Assembly (NCBI GenBank): GCA_013153895.1
Contig: JAADDN010000180.1
Location: forward strand, 1-19,051
Length of the DNA stretch: 19,051 bases
Source: Thermoproteota archaeon
Lineage (GTDB): Archaea; Thermoproteota; Thermoprotei; Thermoproteales; Thermocladiaceae
Direction: 5' to 3'
Numbering within the stretch: the stretch's first letter is position 1; the number at the start of each line of letters is the position of its first letter. A program made the translations under genes and the position numbers. Below the pieces are notes generated by a model, which did not search any database, was not told where the DNA came from, and saw only the letters and a program-made list of their open reading frames with translations. Positions 6,931 through 14,612 of this stretch are shown here, in pieces.

Positions 6931-7578
6931 ATGCATATAGTTATAGTACATAGCCTACATTTTGGTGGTACAGGAAAAACAACAATATCACTAACACTTG
7001 CAAGACTATTAGCACAGTCCTGTGGCGTGCTATATATCACATCTGAGCCAGCAGTAGTAAAATATTACAATACTTCAACAATAGACGACGTCTACAACAT
7101 TCGCATTCTGGGTAACCTCATCGTCGCGGGGTCCCCAGACAGAGATAAGTATAATATTAATAGTCTACTAGTATACTGTTATAGGCTGTGTAATCTCTTG
7201 CGTGATCGTATGAGGATAGAATTTGCTATTCTAGACGTGCCTGCAGGTTATGTTCCAGATAGTAGAGAGCATGTTAATGTTCTCGTTATGAAGCCCATAC
7301 CAGCACATGCAACATATGTTGCTAAGCATGTTGATGATCGTACCATACTTATAGTAAATATGGTTCCTAGGAACCTGCTTCGAGTAGATAAGCTAGTACT
7401 ACACCTCGGCTTGAGAGATCTTAACTGTCCTATAATACCTATCGAGAAGGTTAGGCACAACTTTAAACCATGGGAAGAACATGCAAAGCTTTCTAACATC
7501 TTGATGAAAAGGTTGAGAGGTGTTGTGAAACATATCTGTGATCTAGCTCATTCTGATGTGACCCCTTCCCCGGGCTGA
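6931..7578 (+). CDS. ParA/MinD-superfamily ATPase, TadZ/CpaE-like by context, 215 aa
   Basis: The N-terminus carries HFGGTGKTTISL (residues 10-21), a P-loop of the ParA/MinD/Mrp type, followed by a second motif FAILDVPAGY (98-107, Walker A-prime/B region) and IVNMVPRN (141-148). The signature lysine that starts the deviant Walker A (KGG) is Phe here. Such deviations are known in TadZ/CpaE proteins that localise pilus machines, which fits its place in an operon with a platform and pilins. The last codons (VTPSPG then TGA) come from a short hairpin insertion; without it the frame would end two residues after the Val (DVII, stop). It is convergent with the PulE-type ATPase gene, 31 nt apart. Confidence 0.7.
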   Translation: MHIVIVHSLHFGGTGKTTISLTLARLLAQSCGVLYITSEPAVVKYYNTSTIDDVYNIRILGNLIVAGSPDRDKYNINSLLVYCYRLCNLLRDRMRIEFAILDVPAGYVPDSREHVNVLVMKPIPAHATYVAKHVDDRTILIVNMVPRNLLRVDKLVLHLGLRDLNCPIIPIEKVRHNFKPWEEHAKLSNILMKRLRGVVKHICDLAHSDVTPSPG

Positions 7579-7607
7579 AGACCCGGGGCTTACCTTCATT
7601 CTGATGT
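7548..7607. repeat. Hairpin insertion flanked by 12-bp direct repeats
   Basis: TCATTCTGATGT occurs at 7548-7559 and again at 7596-7607. Between them, 36 nt contain a perfect 7-bp stem CCCCGGG (7568-7574) and CCCGGGG (7582-7588) with a 7-nt loop CTGAAGA, much richer in G+C than anything else in the window. The arrangement reads like a tiny mobile element or excision scar with target duplication. The hairpin resembles subterminal hairpins of IS200/IS605-type elements, though those normally make no target duplication. Confidence 0.65.
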
Positions 7608-7609
7608 AA

Positions 7610-9052
7610 TTATCTAACCACTGCTCGTGTAAAGAACTCTCGCAGTATTCTCTCACTATCGTATCCAGAGTCTACTAGCTGAACTATGAGTTTTCTAAGC
7701 ATTTCCATATCTGGTAGATATGGCGTCTCCATGCTACGTATAGTAGCTACATATCTAGCAAACGTATCTAACAGATCTTGGAAGACACATGTTATTGTTC
7801 TAAGCTCGCTCTGTGTAAGACCATTATACTCTGCTAACTCACGAAGAACCTCGTCATAGGTCTCTGTCCTCGTTGTGACTCCTCCCTGAGATGTTACTAA
7901 CGGTTTAGCAGTATATGTGAAGTTTGGTCCAATATCTAGAACATATAGTGCAACTACGCGTGGTCTTGTTCTACCGTCTGGTAGTCTTCTAAATGCTGTA
8001 TGTATTACTAGCCTAATCTTAGAGAAATCTTCAGGTTGTACATGAGTCTCACCATAGCTCGCATGTGCGAACCTTCTAACTAGCTCAGAGATATCTGTTG
8101 CATGTATTGTAGTGAAGACTCCATGTATTATACATGTACTATACGCGTACATGAATATTTCCTGCGGTCTACGTACCTCTGCTATCAGTAGCTTATCATA
8201 TGCTCTACGTAGAGCAGCAACCTGAAGATCAAGTAAAGATATCTCCCTCAGATTACCACGACCTGGTCTAGACGTGAAGTATTCAATAAACATTTCAGGT
8301 AGATAACGTACATCTACCTCAGCACTATCCTGCAGAATACCAACCCTAGAGCAGATAGGTGCGAACGGTAACAATGAGACCAGCAGACTAGTCTTCCTAG
8401 TACCCATGAGACCAAACACTACTGCACTATGTGAATAATGTAGGTGCATGTTAACTGCTAGAAGTGTTGCAGATGTAGTATCGATGAAACCATCAGCAAT
8501 CTCGTCAAGGATAGTATAATACTTTCTAAAGTGTTTACGTATAGATACAGTGTTCTGATAAGTTATAGATGATGCATCTCTAGTAGTAACGCTAAGCCTG
8601 AGAATATACTTGTCAAACTCTATCGACTTCTCAAGAAAAGGCTCATTCTCAGACACGTACTGTCCAGCCGTTTCTAGAAGAACGTCTACTAGCTTAGCTA
8701 GGTCAAGGTTCGTATATGATCTGAACATTAGGTTACAGTGCTGTGAGTGTGTGAGTACGCAACTGTACTCGTTAACGTTGATATTTACAATATGTGGATC
8801 ACATAGTGGGATCAATAGATTTCCACCACAGAGATGTTTAAAGATGAACCATCTCTCCCCCGGTGAAAGTCTAGAATCACTGTTCAGTAATGTCAATATC
8901 TCTGTTAATGATAGTCCTCTACGCTCCTCATATTCTCGAACGATCTCGAGTGGAGGATTCTCAATTTCTTCACTAGCTATAACATACTCCCGATCTCTTA
9001 CTTGTATAGTGATCTCAGTCATGAAAGGTGTCCTGAAACTATACTCAATCAT
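7610..9052 (-). CDS. PulE/TadA-type secretion ATPase with degenerate Walker A, 480 aa
   Basis: A T2SSE-family hexameric ATPase that should power pilin assembly or disassembly at the inner side of the membrane. Visible motifs, numbered from the first ATG, are Walker A-like GLMGTRKT (214-221), an Asp-box-like segment ILQDSAEVDV (239-248), the Walker B region LLIAEVRRPQEIF (288-300, with the catalytic Glu 292) and the His box HGVFTTIHATD (310-320). The last glycine of the P-loop is Arg 219, and the usual Gly before the Walker B Glu is Ala, so activity is uncertain. Residues 60-190 correspond to the N-terminal ring domain. ATG 9022 (MTEITIQV) is an alternative start. It is convergent with the pilus operon and divergent from the gene at 9128. 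Confidence 0.8.
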   Translation of the reverse strand: MIEYSFRTPFMTEITIQVRDREYVIASEEIENPPLEIVREYEERRGLSLTEILTLLNSDSRLSPGERWFIFKHLCGGNLLIPLCDPHIVNINVNEYSCVLTHSQHCNLMFRSYTNLDLAKLVDVLLETAGQYVSENEPFLEKSIEFDKYILRLSVTTRDASSITYQNTVSIRKHFRKYYTILDEIADGFIDTTSATLLAVNMHLHYSHSAVVFGLMGTRKTSLLVSLLPFAPICSRVGILQDSAEVDVRYLPEMFIEYFTSRPGRGNLREISLLDLQVAALRRAYDKLLIAEVRRPQEIFMYAYSTCIIHGVFTTIHATDISELVRRFAHASYGETHVQPEDFSKIRLVIHTAFRRLPDGRTRPRVVALYVLDIGPNFTYTAKPLVTSQGGVTTRTETYDEVLRELAEYNGLTQSELRTITCVFQDLLDTFARYVATIRSMETPYLPDMEMLRKLIVQLVDSGYDSERILREFFTRAVVR

Positions 9053-9097
9053 TGCCTAGAAACGACGACTCTAGCGTGAATGTATGTGTGAACAAGA

Positions 9098-9106
9098 GTT
9101 ATATTT
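9098..9106 (+). promoter_or_regulatory. TATA box for the gene at 9128
   Basis: GTTATATTT lies 22-30 nt before the ATG at 9128, the expected spacing for a leaderless archaeal message, with purines (AACAAGA) just upstream where the BRE would be. It is one of the clearest promoters in the window. Confidence 0.55.
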
Positions 9107-9127
9107 CTATGAAATATCCGTATTGCG

Positions 9128-10603
9128 ATGTTAGAAGTGGAAAATATAGAGGACATTCGGAAGATCCTGACACGGTACGAGAAGGTTCAGATATATTCAA
9201 CATATGAGGAAGAGATTACAGGTCTAGATGACCTACGTAGGAGACTTAGAGACAACATTATTAGTAGACTCTCAGAAGAGACTTATCTGAAAGCTGTTAA
9301 GCACGTGGCAGAGTGGCTCTATACTCACATATTTGAGAAGAAGAGCAGCATAGTTCTAGACACCGTTAGGGAGCTTGCATTGATAGCACATTCCTCGCGT
9401 GATAGACCATTCATGTTTAGGACAGATAGAAATAAGATAATTATTGGACCAATACTTGACCTAGTCTTTCTAGATTCTCTACTAAATGTTCTTCCTATAC
9501 TAATTGAGGAGAGGAGGGATCAGAAGAGTAGTATTAGTAGCCATGAGTATTATAGTCAGGTTATGGAGGTGTTGAAGACGTTTGAGGCTCGTCTAAGAGA
9601 GGAGTCTTCACGTTGTGTGAAGATTATTGTTGTATCTAACATAGATCTCAACTATGAGGAAGATCTACAAGCAACATTAATACTAGAGTTAGCATATACG
9701 ATACGTCAGCTATATACTACAGGTAGTGTAGGTACACGTGCAGTAGGTGAGGAGATTGTTAAGATGGTTATTGAGGATCTAGCAAAGCTAGGCTACATCT
9801 CTAAGATAGAGCTAGAGCTCCTAGCAAGAACATATGTAGAACATGCAGGATTAGCATACCTTAAGAGATATGTAGAACGTGGACTACGTGAGAGAAAAAC
9901 ACTACTACAGGTACTTGAGGAAGTTCAGAGGAAAGAACCTAGGAAGAAGAAAGAAGTTGAGAAAAATGATTCTCATGAGAGTAAGAGAGAAAGCGAAGGC
10001 AATACTGACAGTAGTGTCGAAGAAGACTCTACAGAGATTAGCGAGACTTCTAATGAGGGTGACGATCTAGATATGGGAGGGGAAGGTGAGAAAAATGCTT
10101 CCCCCAGTATCGATCTCTCATTGATGAGAGAGTTCTTGGAGAAGGTGGAGTATGATCCAATTCATGATTTCATGAAGATCCTTGAGAGTGATCTAGAGTT
10201 TGCTAAGTATGTTAGAGTAGACTTCGACCTATATGGTAGACTTATTGAGAAGGGTCTTCTAACACCTGAAGAGGTTAGGATTATTCTAAACCGCTTCTAT
10301 CATCCACGCACTGCAACCATTAAACGTTTAGTTCTGGGTCAAGCAGTTGAGCTTACTGATAGAGATGTTGAAAACATTTCAAGACTCTTCAAACAGCTTA
10401 AACTACTTAGCGAGGCGTTAGCCTACACATCTCATGGTAAGTTGACGACTTCTGAGTACTATGTATATGCTATTCGTGAAGTGCTCCTAGACAGGTTACT
10501 TTCAAGTATAGTAACAGTCTTAGAGAAGTATCTAAGAGATATGGGTCCTAGAGAGATTGCTGAGAAAATTCTACGTGGAGAATTCGAGCTTAGGCTAGTG
10601 TAG
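9128..10603 (+). CDS. Helical protein with long acidic linker, 491 aa
   Basis: I do not recognise the family. Residues 1-265 are mostly helical and charged, with a hydrophobic core segment near 106-127 (IGPILDLVFLDSLLNVLPIL) and a strand at about 164-172 (VKIIVVSNI). Residues about 268-325 are low complexity and acidic (KKKEVEKND, SSVEEDSTEIS, EGDDLDMGGEGEK) and likely disordered. A second helical domain follows (330-491). Two helical blocks joined by an acidic linker is a layout also seen in partners of MoxR/VWA complexes, but there is no VWA motif here, so this is only a possibility. The TATA box at 9098-9106 supports the start. The 3' end overlaps the convergent next gene by 14 nt. Confidence 0.7.
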   Translation: MLEVENIEDIRKILTRYEKVQIYSTYEEEITGLDDLRRRLRDNIISRLSEETYLKAVKHVAEWLYTHIFEKKSSIVLDTVRELALIAHSSRDRPFMFRTDRNKIIIGPILDLVFLDSLLNVLPILIEERRDQKSSISSHEYYSQVMEVLKTFEARLREESSRCVKIIVVSNIDLNYEEDLQATLILELAYTIRQLYTTGSVGTRAVGEEIVKMVIEDLAKLGYISKIELELLARTYVEHAGLAYLKRYVERGLRERKTLLQVLEEVQRKEPRKKKEVEKNDSHESKRESEGNTDSSVEEDSTEISETSNEGDDLDMGGEGEKNASPSIDLSLMREFLEKVEYDPIHDFMKILESDLEFAKYVRVDFDLYGRLIEKGLLTPEEVRIILNRFYHPRTATIKRLVLGQAVELTDRDVENISRLFKQLKLLSEALAYTSHGKLTTSEYYVYAIREVLLDRLLSSIVTVLEKYLRDMGPREIAEKILRGEFELRLV

Positions 10604-11300
10604 ATACATGTTCCTGAGACTCTTCCTCACTATTCTCCTCAATGTAGAGTCTAGGCTTAATTCTTCTCCTCCTCTCTAAGATAGGTACCTCAGGTAGTGG
10701 CTTACCCATTATCAATCTCTCACGTATCTTATACTCATCTACATATCTCCTCATCATGTACCAATCATTCGAGCGAGCAATCACTCTGAGATTCACGTCT
10801 TCTAGATCTAGCACTAAGAGAGGTACCTCTCTCCCAGCTATAGTACAGGAAGATACGTGCAATATATCGTCTCTAGATAATTCAAATATTACGTGCGTAA
10901 ATGTTTCCCTCTTAATCCTCTCATATAGTTTAGGATCCGCTAGACGTATGAGACCAGCAATAGAGAGCCTCGATAATCCTAGACGTGACTCACGTTCTGT
11001 ATGTATTGTGAAGCTTCTCATAGTTGCTAATCCTTCGCTCTTCAAGGTGCGCAACACATGGTGTATATCTACGTAATCGTCTACTGGAACAATCACTCCA
11101 AGCCTACTTCTATAGTCGAACCCTGACACAGCATACCTATACTTTCTAAACGGGTTCTCATTTTCATCACCTCCTAATAATGGTATTAGAGAGTCCACTA
11201 GGAGATATGTCCTCTCAACAATCTTGAGAATATGAATTCTATCGAGACTCTTCATCGGAAAGTTTAAACCTCTTAAAGAATCTCTTAGGGGGCTGTACAT
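10590..11300 (-). CDS. Unknown protein with acidic tail, 236 aa
   Basis: The family is not recognised. The body mixes strands and helices (VIVPVDDYVDIHHVLRTL, VPLLVLDLEDVNLRVIAR), suggesting a globular alpha/beta protein; the last 20 residues are acidic (IEENSEEESQEH). Two starts are possible: ATG at 11315 overlaps the upstream gene by 16 nt, while ATG at 11300 overlaps its stop by one base (TAATG), a common coupling arrangement that I prefer. It is probably co-transcribed with the putative winged-helix gene at 11300-11692 and is convergent with the 9128 gene. There are no membrane spans or catalytic signatures. Confidence 0.65.
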   Translation of the reverse strand: MYSPLRDSLRGLNFPMKSLDRIHILKIVERTYLLVDSLIPLLGGDENENPFRKYRYAVSGFDYRSRLGVIVPVDDYVDIHHVLRTLKSEGLATMRSFTIHTERESRLGLSRLSIAGLIRLADPKLYERIKRETFTHVIFELSRDDILHVSSCTIAGREVPLLVLDLEDVNLRVIARSNDWYMMRRYVDEYKIRERLIMGKPLPEVPILERRRRIKPRLYIEENSEEESQEHVSTLA

Positions 11301-11692
11301 TACTCGAGCCGGCATTCCCAGGGAAGTTTCTCATAGTTTAGACCTAGAAGATAGTTTAGCAATCTATCAACATCGCAGATATATACGTGACGTCTAGATA
11401 ATCCTCTACTATGCATCTTCTTTCCTATCCTCACGATCCTACATATATTATGTTCTACAAGCTCGTTAAGTAAGTCTGCTATTGCTGCAATAATCCCACT
11501 ATTAACATCTTTAGTACCTAACCTAACAGCAACCTCACGAGCAATCTTGTTAGTATGTAGGTAGATGCAGCTTGATCTTACGCTTCTAATCATGTCTAGA
11601 AGAACGTCACGCGCAGCTACTTGTGATGGTGTTAGTCCGAGATTTGGTAATGCATGTCTCTCATATATTATAGCTACCTCTCTCTTATCCAT
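11300..11692 (-). CDS. Putative winged-helix DNA-binding protein, 130 aa
   Basis: The segment from about residue 40 to 95 (LHTNKIAREVAVRLG, then a helix with ADLLNELVEHN, then CRIVRIGKK) resembles a helix-turn-helix followed by a beta wing. RRHVYICDVDRLLNYLL then forms a closing strand and helix. This is the pattern of small archaeal winged-helix regulators, but it was recognised by eye only. The first 25 residues (PNLGLTPSQVAARDVLLDMI) may form a preceding helix. It sits divergent from the 11744 gene over a shared TATA-like element, a typical position for an autoregulator. The stop overlaps the next start by one base. An alternative is a non-DNA-binding wHTH scaffold. Confidence 0.6.
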   Translation of the reverse strand: MDKREVAIIYERHALPNLGLTPSQVAARDVLLDMIRSVRSSCIYLHTNKIAREVAVRLGTKDVNSGIIAAIADLLNELVEHNICRIVRIGKKMHSRGLSRRHVYICDVDRLLNYLLGLNYEKLPWECRLE

Positions 11693-11708
11693 ATAGGTCT
11701 AATAGGTA

Positions 11709-11727
11709 CCTTAATCTAAACTTAAAG
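11709..11727. promoter_or_regulatory. Shared divergent promoter core
   Basis: CCTTAATCTAAACTTAAAG lies between the divergent starts at 11692 (minus) and 11744 (plus). On the minus strand TTTAGATTA is centred about 25 nt before the ATG; on the plus strand TTAATCTAAA is at -33 to -24. One A/T block thus probably serves both directions. Confidence 0.45.
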
Positions 11728-11743
11728 ATGATCCTCTACACAT

Positions 11744-12340
11744 ATGGTAGCAATAGCACGTTCTCGTAGAAGAATCATGCAGATTCCAGTGCTAGTAGAT
11801 GAGGATGGTACAGCACGTATATTAGTAAATGAGCATGGTATTATACGTAAGGTAACTAGTAGAGAAATAGTTCTCGATAAGCTAGCAATAGAGCTGTCTA
11901 GGACAGCTAGATGCTTACTCTGTAACCGTATCATATATATTGGAGATGAGTCCATATATTACATATCTGAGATCTGTTACGAAGATGAGGACAGCAACAG
12001 CAGTATGGCACTATACGGCGAGATCTTCACCATATTTAACGGCTCGAGAATAATGAGAGACCTATTAAGCACAGCATCTAGAGAACTTACTATACTATTA
12101 GCTACTGGTCAGATAGCTGATAGATGGGCTATACTTTATAGGATGGGTTCATCATACGTGAAGCTTTATGGTGACTATGCTATTGGTAGCAGGATACGTA
12201 GGATGATCCTGCTCTCAGATAATGCTCTTGCAGTTGAGTATAATAATGATGTACTTACTATACTAGTACTGGATGATCTCTGCGAGATCTTGAAACGTAG
12301 GGAAATTATTCTAGACGGTAGGAGGATACTCCTACCCTAA
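11744..12340 (+). CDS. Unknown protein, 198 aa
   Basis: I do not recognise this protein. It starts with a basic patch (MVAIARSRRRIMQ), then a strand-rich region with one CLLC pair near 57-60 and a further Cys near 78. The C-terminal third alternates strands (LAVEYNNDVLTILVLDDLCEIL) and reads like a beta-rich fold. No signal peptide or catalytic motif is present. It shares a promoter core with the divergent putative regulator at 11692 and is convergent with the VirB4-like gene, 12 nt from its end. It may act with that machine, but only position suggests so. Confidence 0.65.
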   Translation: MVAIARSRRRIMQIPVLVDEDGTARILVNEHGIIRKVTSREIVLDKLAIELSRTARCLLCNRIIYIGDESIYYISEICYEDEDSNSSMALYGEIFTIFNGSRIMRDLLSTASRELTILLATGQIADRWAILYRMGSSYVKLYGDYAIGSRIRRMILLSDNALAVEYNNDVLTILVLDDLCEILKRREIILDGRRILLP

Positions 12341-12352
12341 GGTTTCCCGGCT

Positions 12353-14245
12353 TCACCTTATCTTTTCTAGCTCTATCCTAGTAGGTTCATTATATGTGAG
12401 GAGAACATATCTATCAGTCTTGAGGAGATAGAAGCCTATCCCTAAGCTACGTAACATATCAAGCTCCTCACTAGAGAGGCAATGTGCTGCTCTGCTAGTA
12501 GTCTCATGGTTGAAGAGTATGTAAGTAGCAACATTCTGAAGTATAGGCTCAGCCTCGGTAAACTTAACAACATCATCTAGACTCTGTGTTATGAATATTA
12601 GACTAGTCCTCCTCTTACGGAAGGTCCTAGCAGCCTCCTCAATAAACCATGCAGTAGACCTATGCTTAAACAGTAGCCAACCCTCATCAACTATAAGAAA
12701 CCTATAGGATCCACCACTCCTAGCAACTAGCCTAGCTCTGAGGTACGCTGTCAATAATGTACACACTATCGATAGCGTACGATCATCAACACATGACCTA
12801 ACATCAGATAGGTCTATAATAGTTAGAGGATAGTTAACAACTATAGGATCGCCAGAGAAGACCTTACTATCAGGAGGCTTATACATACGTTCCAGCCTCC
12901 TCCTCAACTCTAGGCTCCTAACCTTCTCAGGTATCTCAAAGATAGATTCAGACTTCTCTACAGCTTCAAAAAGCTCGTTCTCATATATGTCAGGAATATT
13001 ATACAGCTCACGTAGCAGGTTAACGATCAGTGCAAGAGCACGATCACGCTCCTCCTCCTCGACAGCGTGTAGATATGTCTTGACTGGATCAAGACCACAG
13101 CCACGTACTAAGTCCAAACGCATAGTATAGAACTGTTCTAGGAGTCCCTTAGGGCCAGCAATACGAGAATACTCACCTTCCGGATCAATAACGTAGACCT
13201 CTACGTTGCTACCATACTTAGCTACTAACCTCCTAATGAAGCACTTGGTGAAGAATGACTTACCGCTACCAGTTCTACCTGCTATTAGGATATGTGGGTT
13301 TGTATGTACGAATGGGTTAAATATTACAGGTTCTCTTGTTGGTACTGCAAGTCCAACAAGAATACCATCTTCCTCAACTACTCTATGAGATACTGCGGGT
13401 GTGAATACTCTCACGAATGATGTAGCTGTTAGATAGAGACCACGACGTATCTTCAATACGTCTAGACTGTAAAAAATATCATGTAAGTATCTTGGTCTCC
13501 ATATAGTGAAGCCTCGTGTCTCAAGCTCATTCTTCACATATTTTACATCCTCTTCCAGAGTCTTGATATCGTAGTCTGCTAATACTATTACTGGCACTGT
13601 CATTAGGATAGTATCGCCCTGAGTTACAGCTAGGAAACCCTCCTCTATGAGTTGACTTTCACGTTCAACATACAGCTTAGATTCCTGTGATCTCCTATAA
13701 CTGAACCTCTCACGTGCAGACTCAAGATACTTGAAGATTTTTCTACCAACGTTTCTAATCAGAATAGCTATGTGACTAAAAGATTCTAGATCACCTATTC
13801 GTGATAGTGCCTCTACTAGTAGAGCATATTCAGACATCTCATATCTAACATCTACTATTACTAGAGTAGTAGCCAGCTTACCATTATAAAGCTCTACATA
13901 GTCCGCATATGTACGCACTATCCTAGGTACCGGAACACTTTCCAGAATAGTGTACTCAACTACTGGTGGTATATTGACAGCCTCTATAATGGTCCTATAG
14001 ACGTTTACTCTCATCTTCTCCTCCTCTGTTATAGGTATTCTAGCTCTCTCACGTATGATGAAGATCTTCATATAGGCGTCAGATGGCGTAGACTCAACTA
14101 CTCTACGTAACGTATCGTATAGTCTATCTCTCTCGACTGTACTGTACAGGGCTTGAATGGGTGAAAGCTCGTAGATCCTGGTCATGAAGTTACGTACTGT
14201 ACGTGTAGTAGTTCTACACCAGGTATCTTTCTTAGATGAGTACAT
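12353..14245 (-). CDS. VirB4/CedB-type DNA-transfer ATPase, about 630 aa
   Basis: A P-loop ATPase of the HerA/FtsK superfamily, VirB4 branch. The signature motifs, numbered from this start, are HILIAGRTGSGKSFF (Walker A GRTGSGKS at about 323-330), VIDPEGEY (about 352-359), Walker B FLIVDEGWLLF (about 516-526) and the downstream RKRRTSLIFITQSLDDVVKF region, all typical of VirB4/TraE/CedB proteins. The N-terminal 280 residues match the substrate/partner domain in length. In conjugation these ATPases power type IV secretion; in crenarchaea CedB drives DNA import. No membrane span is obvious. The frame stays open to 14359, antisense to the VirB3-like gene; ATG 14245 or 14185 (610 aa) are the likely starts. 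No relaxase or coupling protein is seen in the window. Confidence 0.85.
   Translation of the reverse strand: MYSSKKDTWCRTTTRTVRNFMTRIYELSPIQALYSTVERDRLYDTLRRVVESTPSDAYMKIFIIRERARIPITEEEKMRVNVYRTIIEAVNIPPVVEYTILESVPVPRIVRTYADYVELYNGKLATTLVIVDVRYEMSEYALLVEALSRIGDLESFSHIAILIRNVGRKIFKYLESARERFSYRRSQESKLYVERESQLIEEGFLAVTQGDTILMTVPVIVLADYDIKTLEEDVKYVKNELETRGFTIWRPRYLHDIFYSLDVLKIRRGLYLTATSFVRVFTPAVSHRVVEEDGILVGLAVPTREPVIFNPFVHTNPHILIAGRTGSGKSFFTKCFIRRLVAKYGSNVEVYVIDPEGEYSRIAGPKGLLEQFYTMRLDLVRGCGLDPVKTYLHAVEEEERDRALALIVNLLRELYNIPDIYENELFEAVEKSESIFEIPEKVRSLELRRRLERMYKPPDSKVFSGDPIVVNYPLTIIDLSDVRSCVDDRTLSIVCTLLTAYLRARLVARSGGSYRFLIVDEGWLLFKHRSTAWFIEEAARTFRKRRTSLIFITQSLDDVVKFTEAEPILQNVATYILFNHETTSRAAHCLSSEELDMLRSLGIGFYLLKTDRYVLLTYNEPTRIELEKIR
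14203..14219. promoter_or_regulatory. Inverted repeat between VirB4-like and VirB3-like genes
   Basis: GTGTAG (14203-14208) and CTACAC (14214-14219) form a perfect 6-bp inverted repeat around five bases. It lies near the possible VirB4-like start at 14185 and about 50 nt before the VirB3-like ATG at 14268, where a repressor could control both. If VirB4 starts at 14245 the repeat is inside its coding region. Confidence 0.3.
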
Positions 14246-14267
14246 TTTTGGCTCAGTAACTTTACGC

Positions 14268-14612
14268 ATGTTGTTAATGCTTACTGGACTAGGACTATCA
14301 ATGATAGTACTTCTCCTCGGCCTAGCAATGCACTCTACAGGTCTAGTAATTGTAAGCATCGTCCTTGGATTGCCATGCCTAGCATATACTACATGTTACA
14401 TAGCTACACGTGGCATAGTTAATGTGAAGACGTATCTGAGAGCTGTGGTTAGAAACGTCTTCAGGAGACCGCACATGAAGATCATGAAGGTTAGGCTAGG
14501 CAACACAACAATACTAGTTAGACCTATCATAGGTTCAGCATATGGTAAGGATAAGAATAAGTCTAGATACGGTGCTAGAAGAGAGATCTTCAAAGCTAGC
14601 ACACGTATATGA
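14268..14612 (+). CDS. Small two-TM protein, VirB3-like, 114 aa
   Basis: The protein starts MLLMLTGLGLSMIVLLLG and has two close hydrophobic helices (about 1-18 and 24-44) followed by a basic cytoplasmic part (YLRAVVRNVFRRPHMKIMK). This hairpin-plus-tail layout and size match VirB3/PrgI-family proteins, which bind VirB4 in type IV secretion systems and are usually encoded beside it, as here (divergently). CedA1/CedA2-like small membrane proteins of the crenarchaeal Ced system are an alternative. The longer frame from 14184 begins with a hydrophilic stretch antisense to VirB4, so 14268 is preferred; TACATTTTT at 14240-14248 is a weak TATA-like element 20-28 nt upstream. The end overlaps the next frame by about 70 nt. 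Confidence 0.65.
   Translation: MLLMLTGLGLSMIVLLLGLAMHSTGLVIVSIVLGLPCLAYTTCYIATRGIVNVKTYLRAVVRNVFRRPHMKIMKVRLGNTTILVRPIIGSAYGKDKNKSRYGARREIFKASTRI

Noticed and set aside
7568..7588. Intrinsic terminator reading of the G+C hairpin
   Set aside because: There is no T-run after it, archaea do not depend on such hairpins, and flanking 12-bp repeats point to an insertion instead.
4466..9052. Archaellum (flagellar) operon
   Set aside because: The pilin does not have a typical archaellin N-terminus and no other archaellum accessory gene (FlaG/F/H-like) is seen.
8610..9059. 149-residue plus-strand frame opposite the PulE-like ATPase gene
   Set aside because: It is antisense to a gene with clear motifs, has Ser-rich low-information composition and no promoter of its own.
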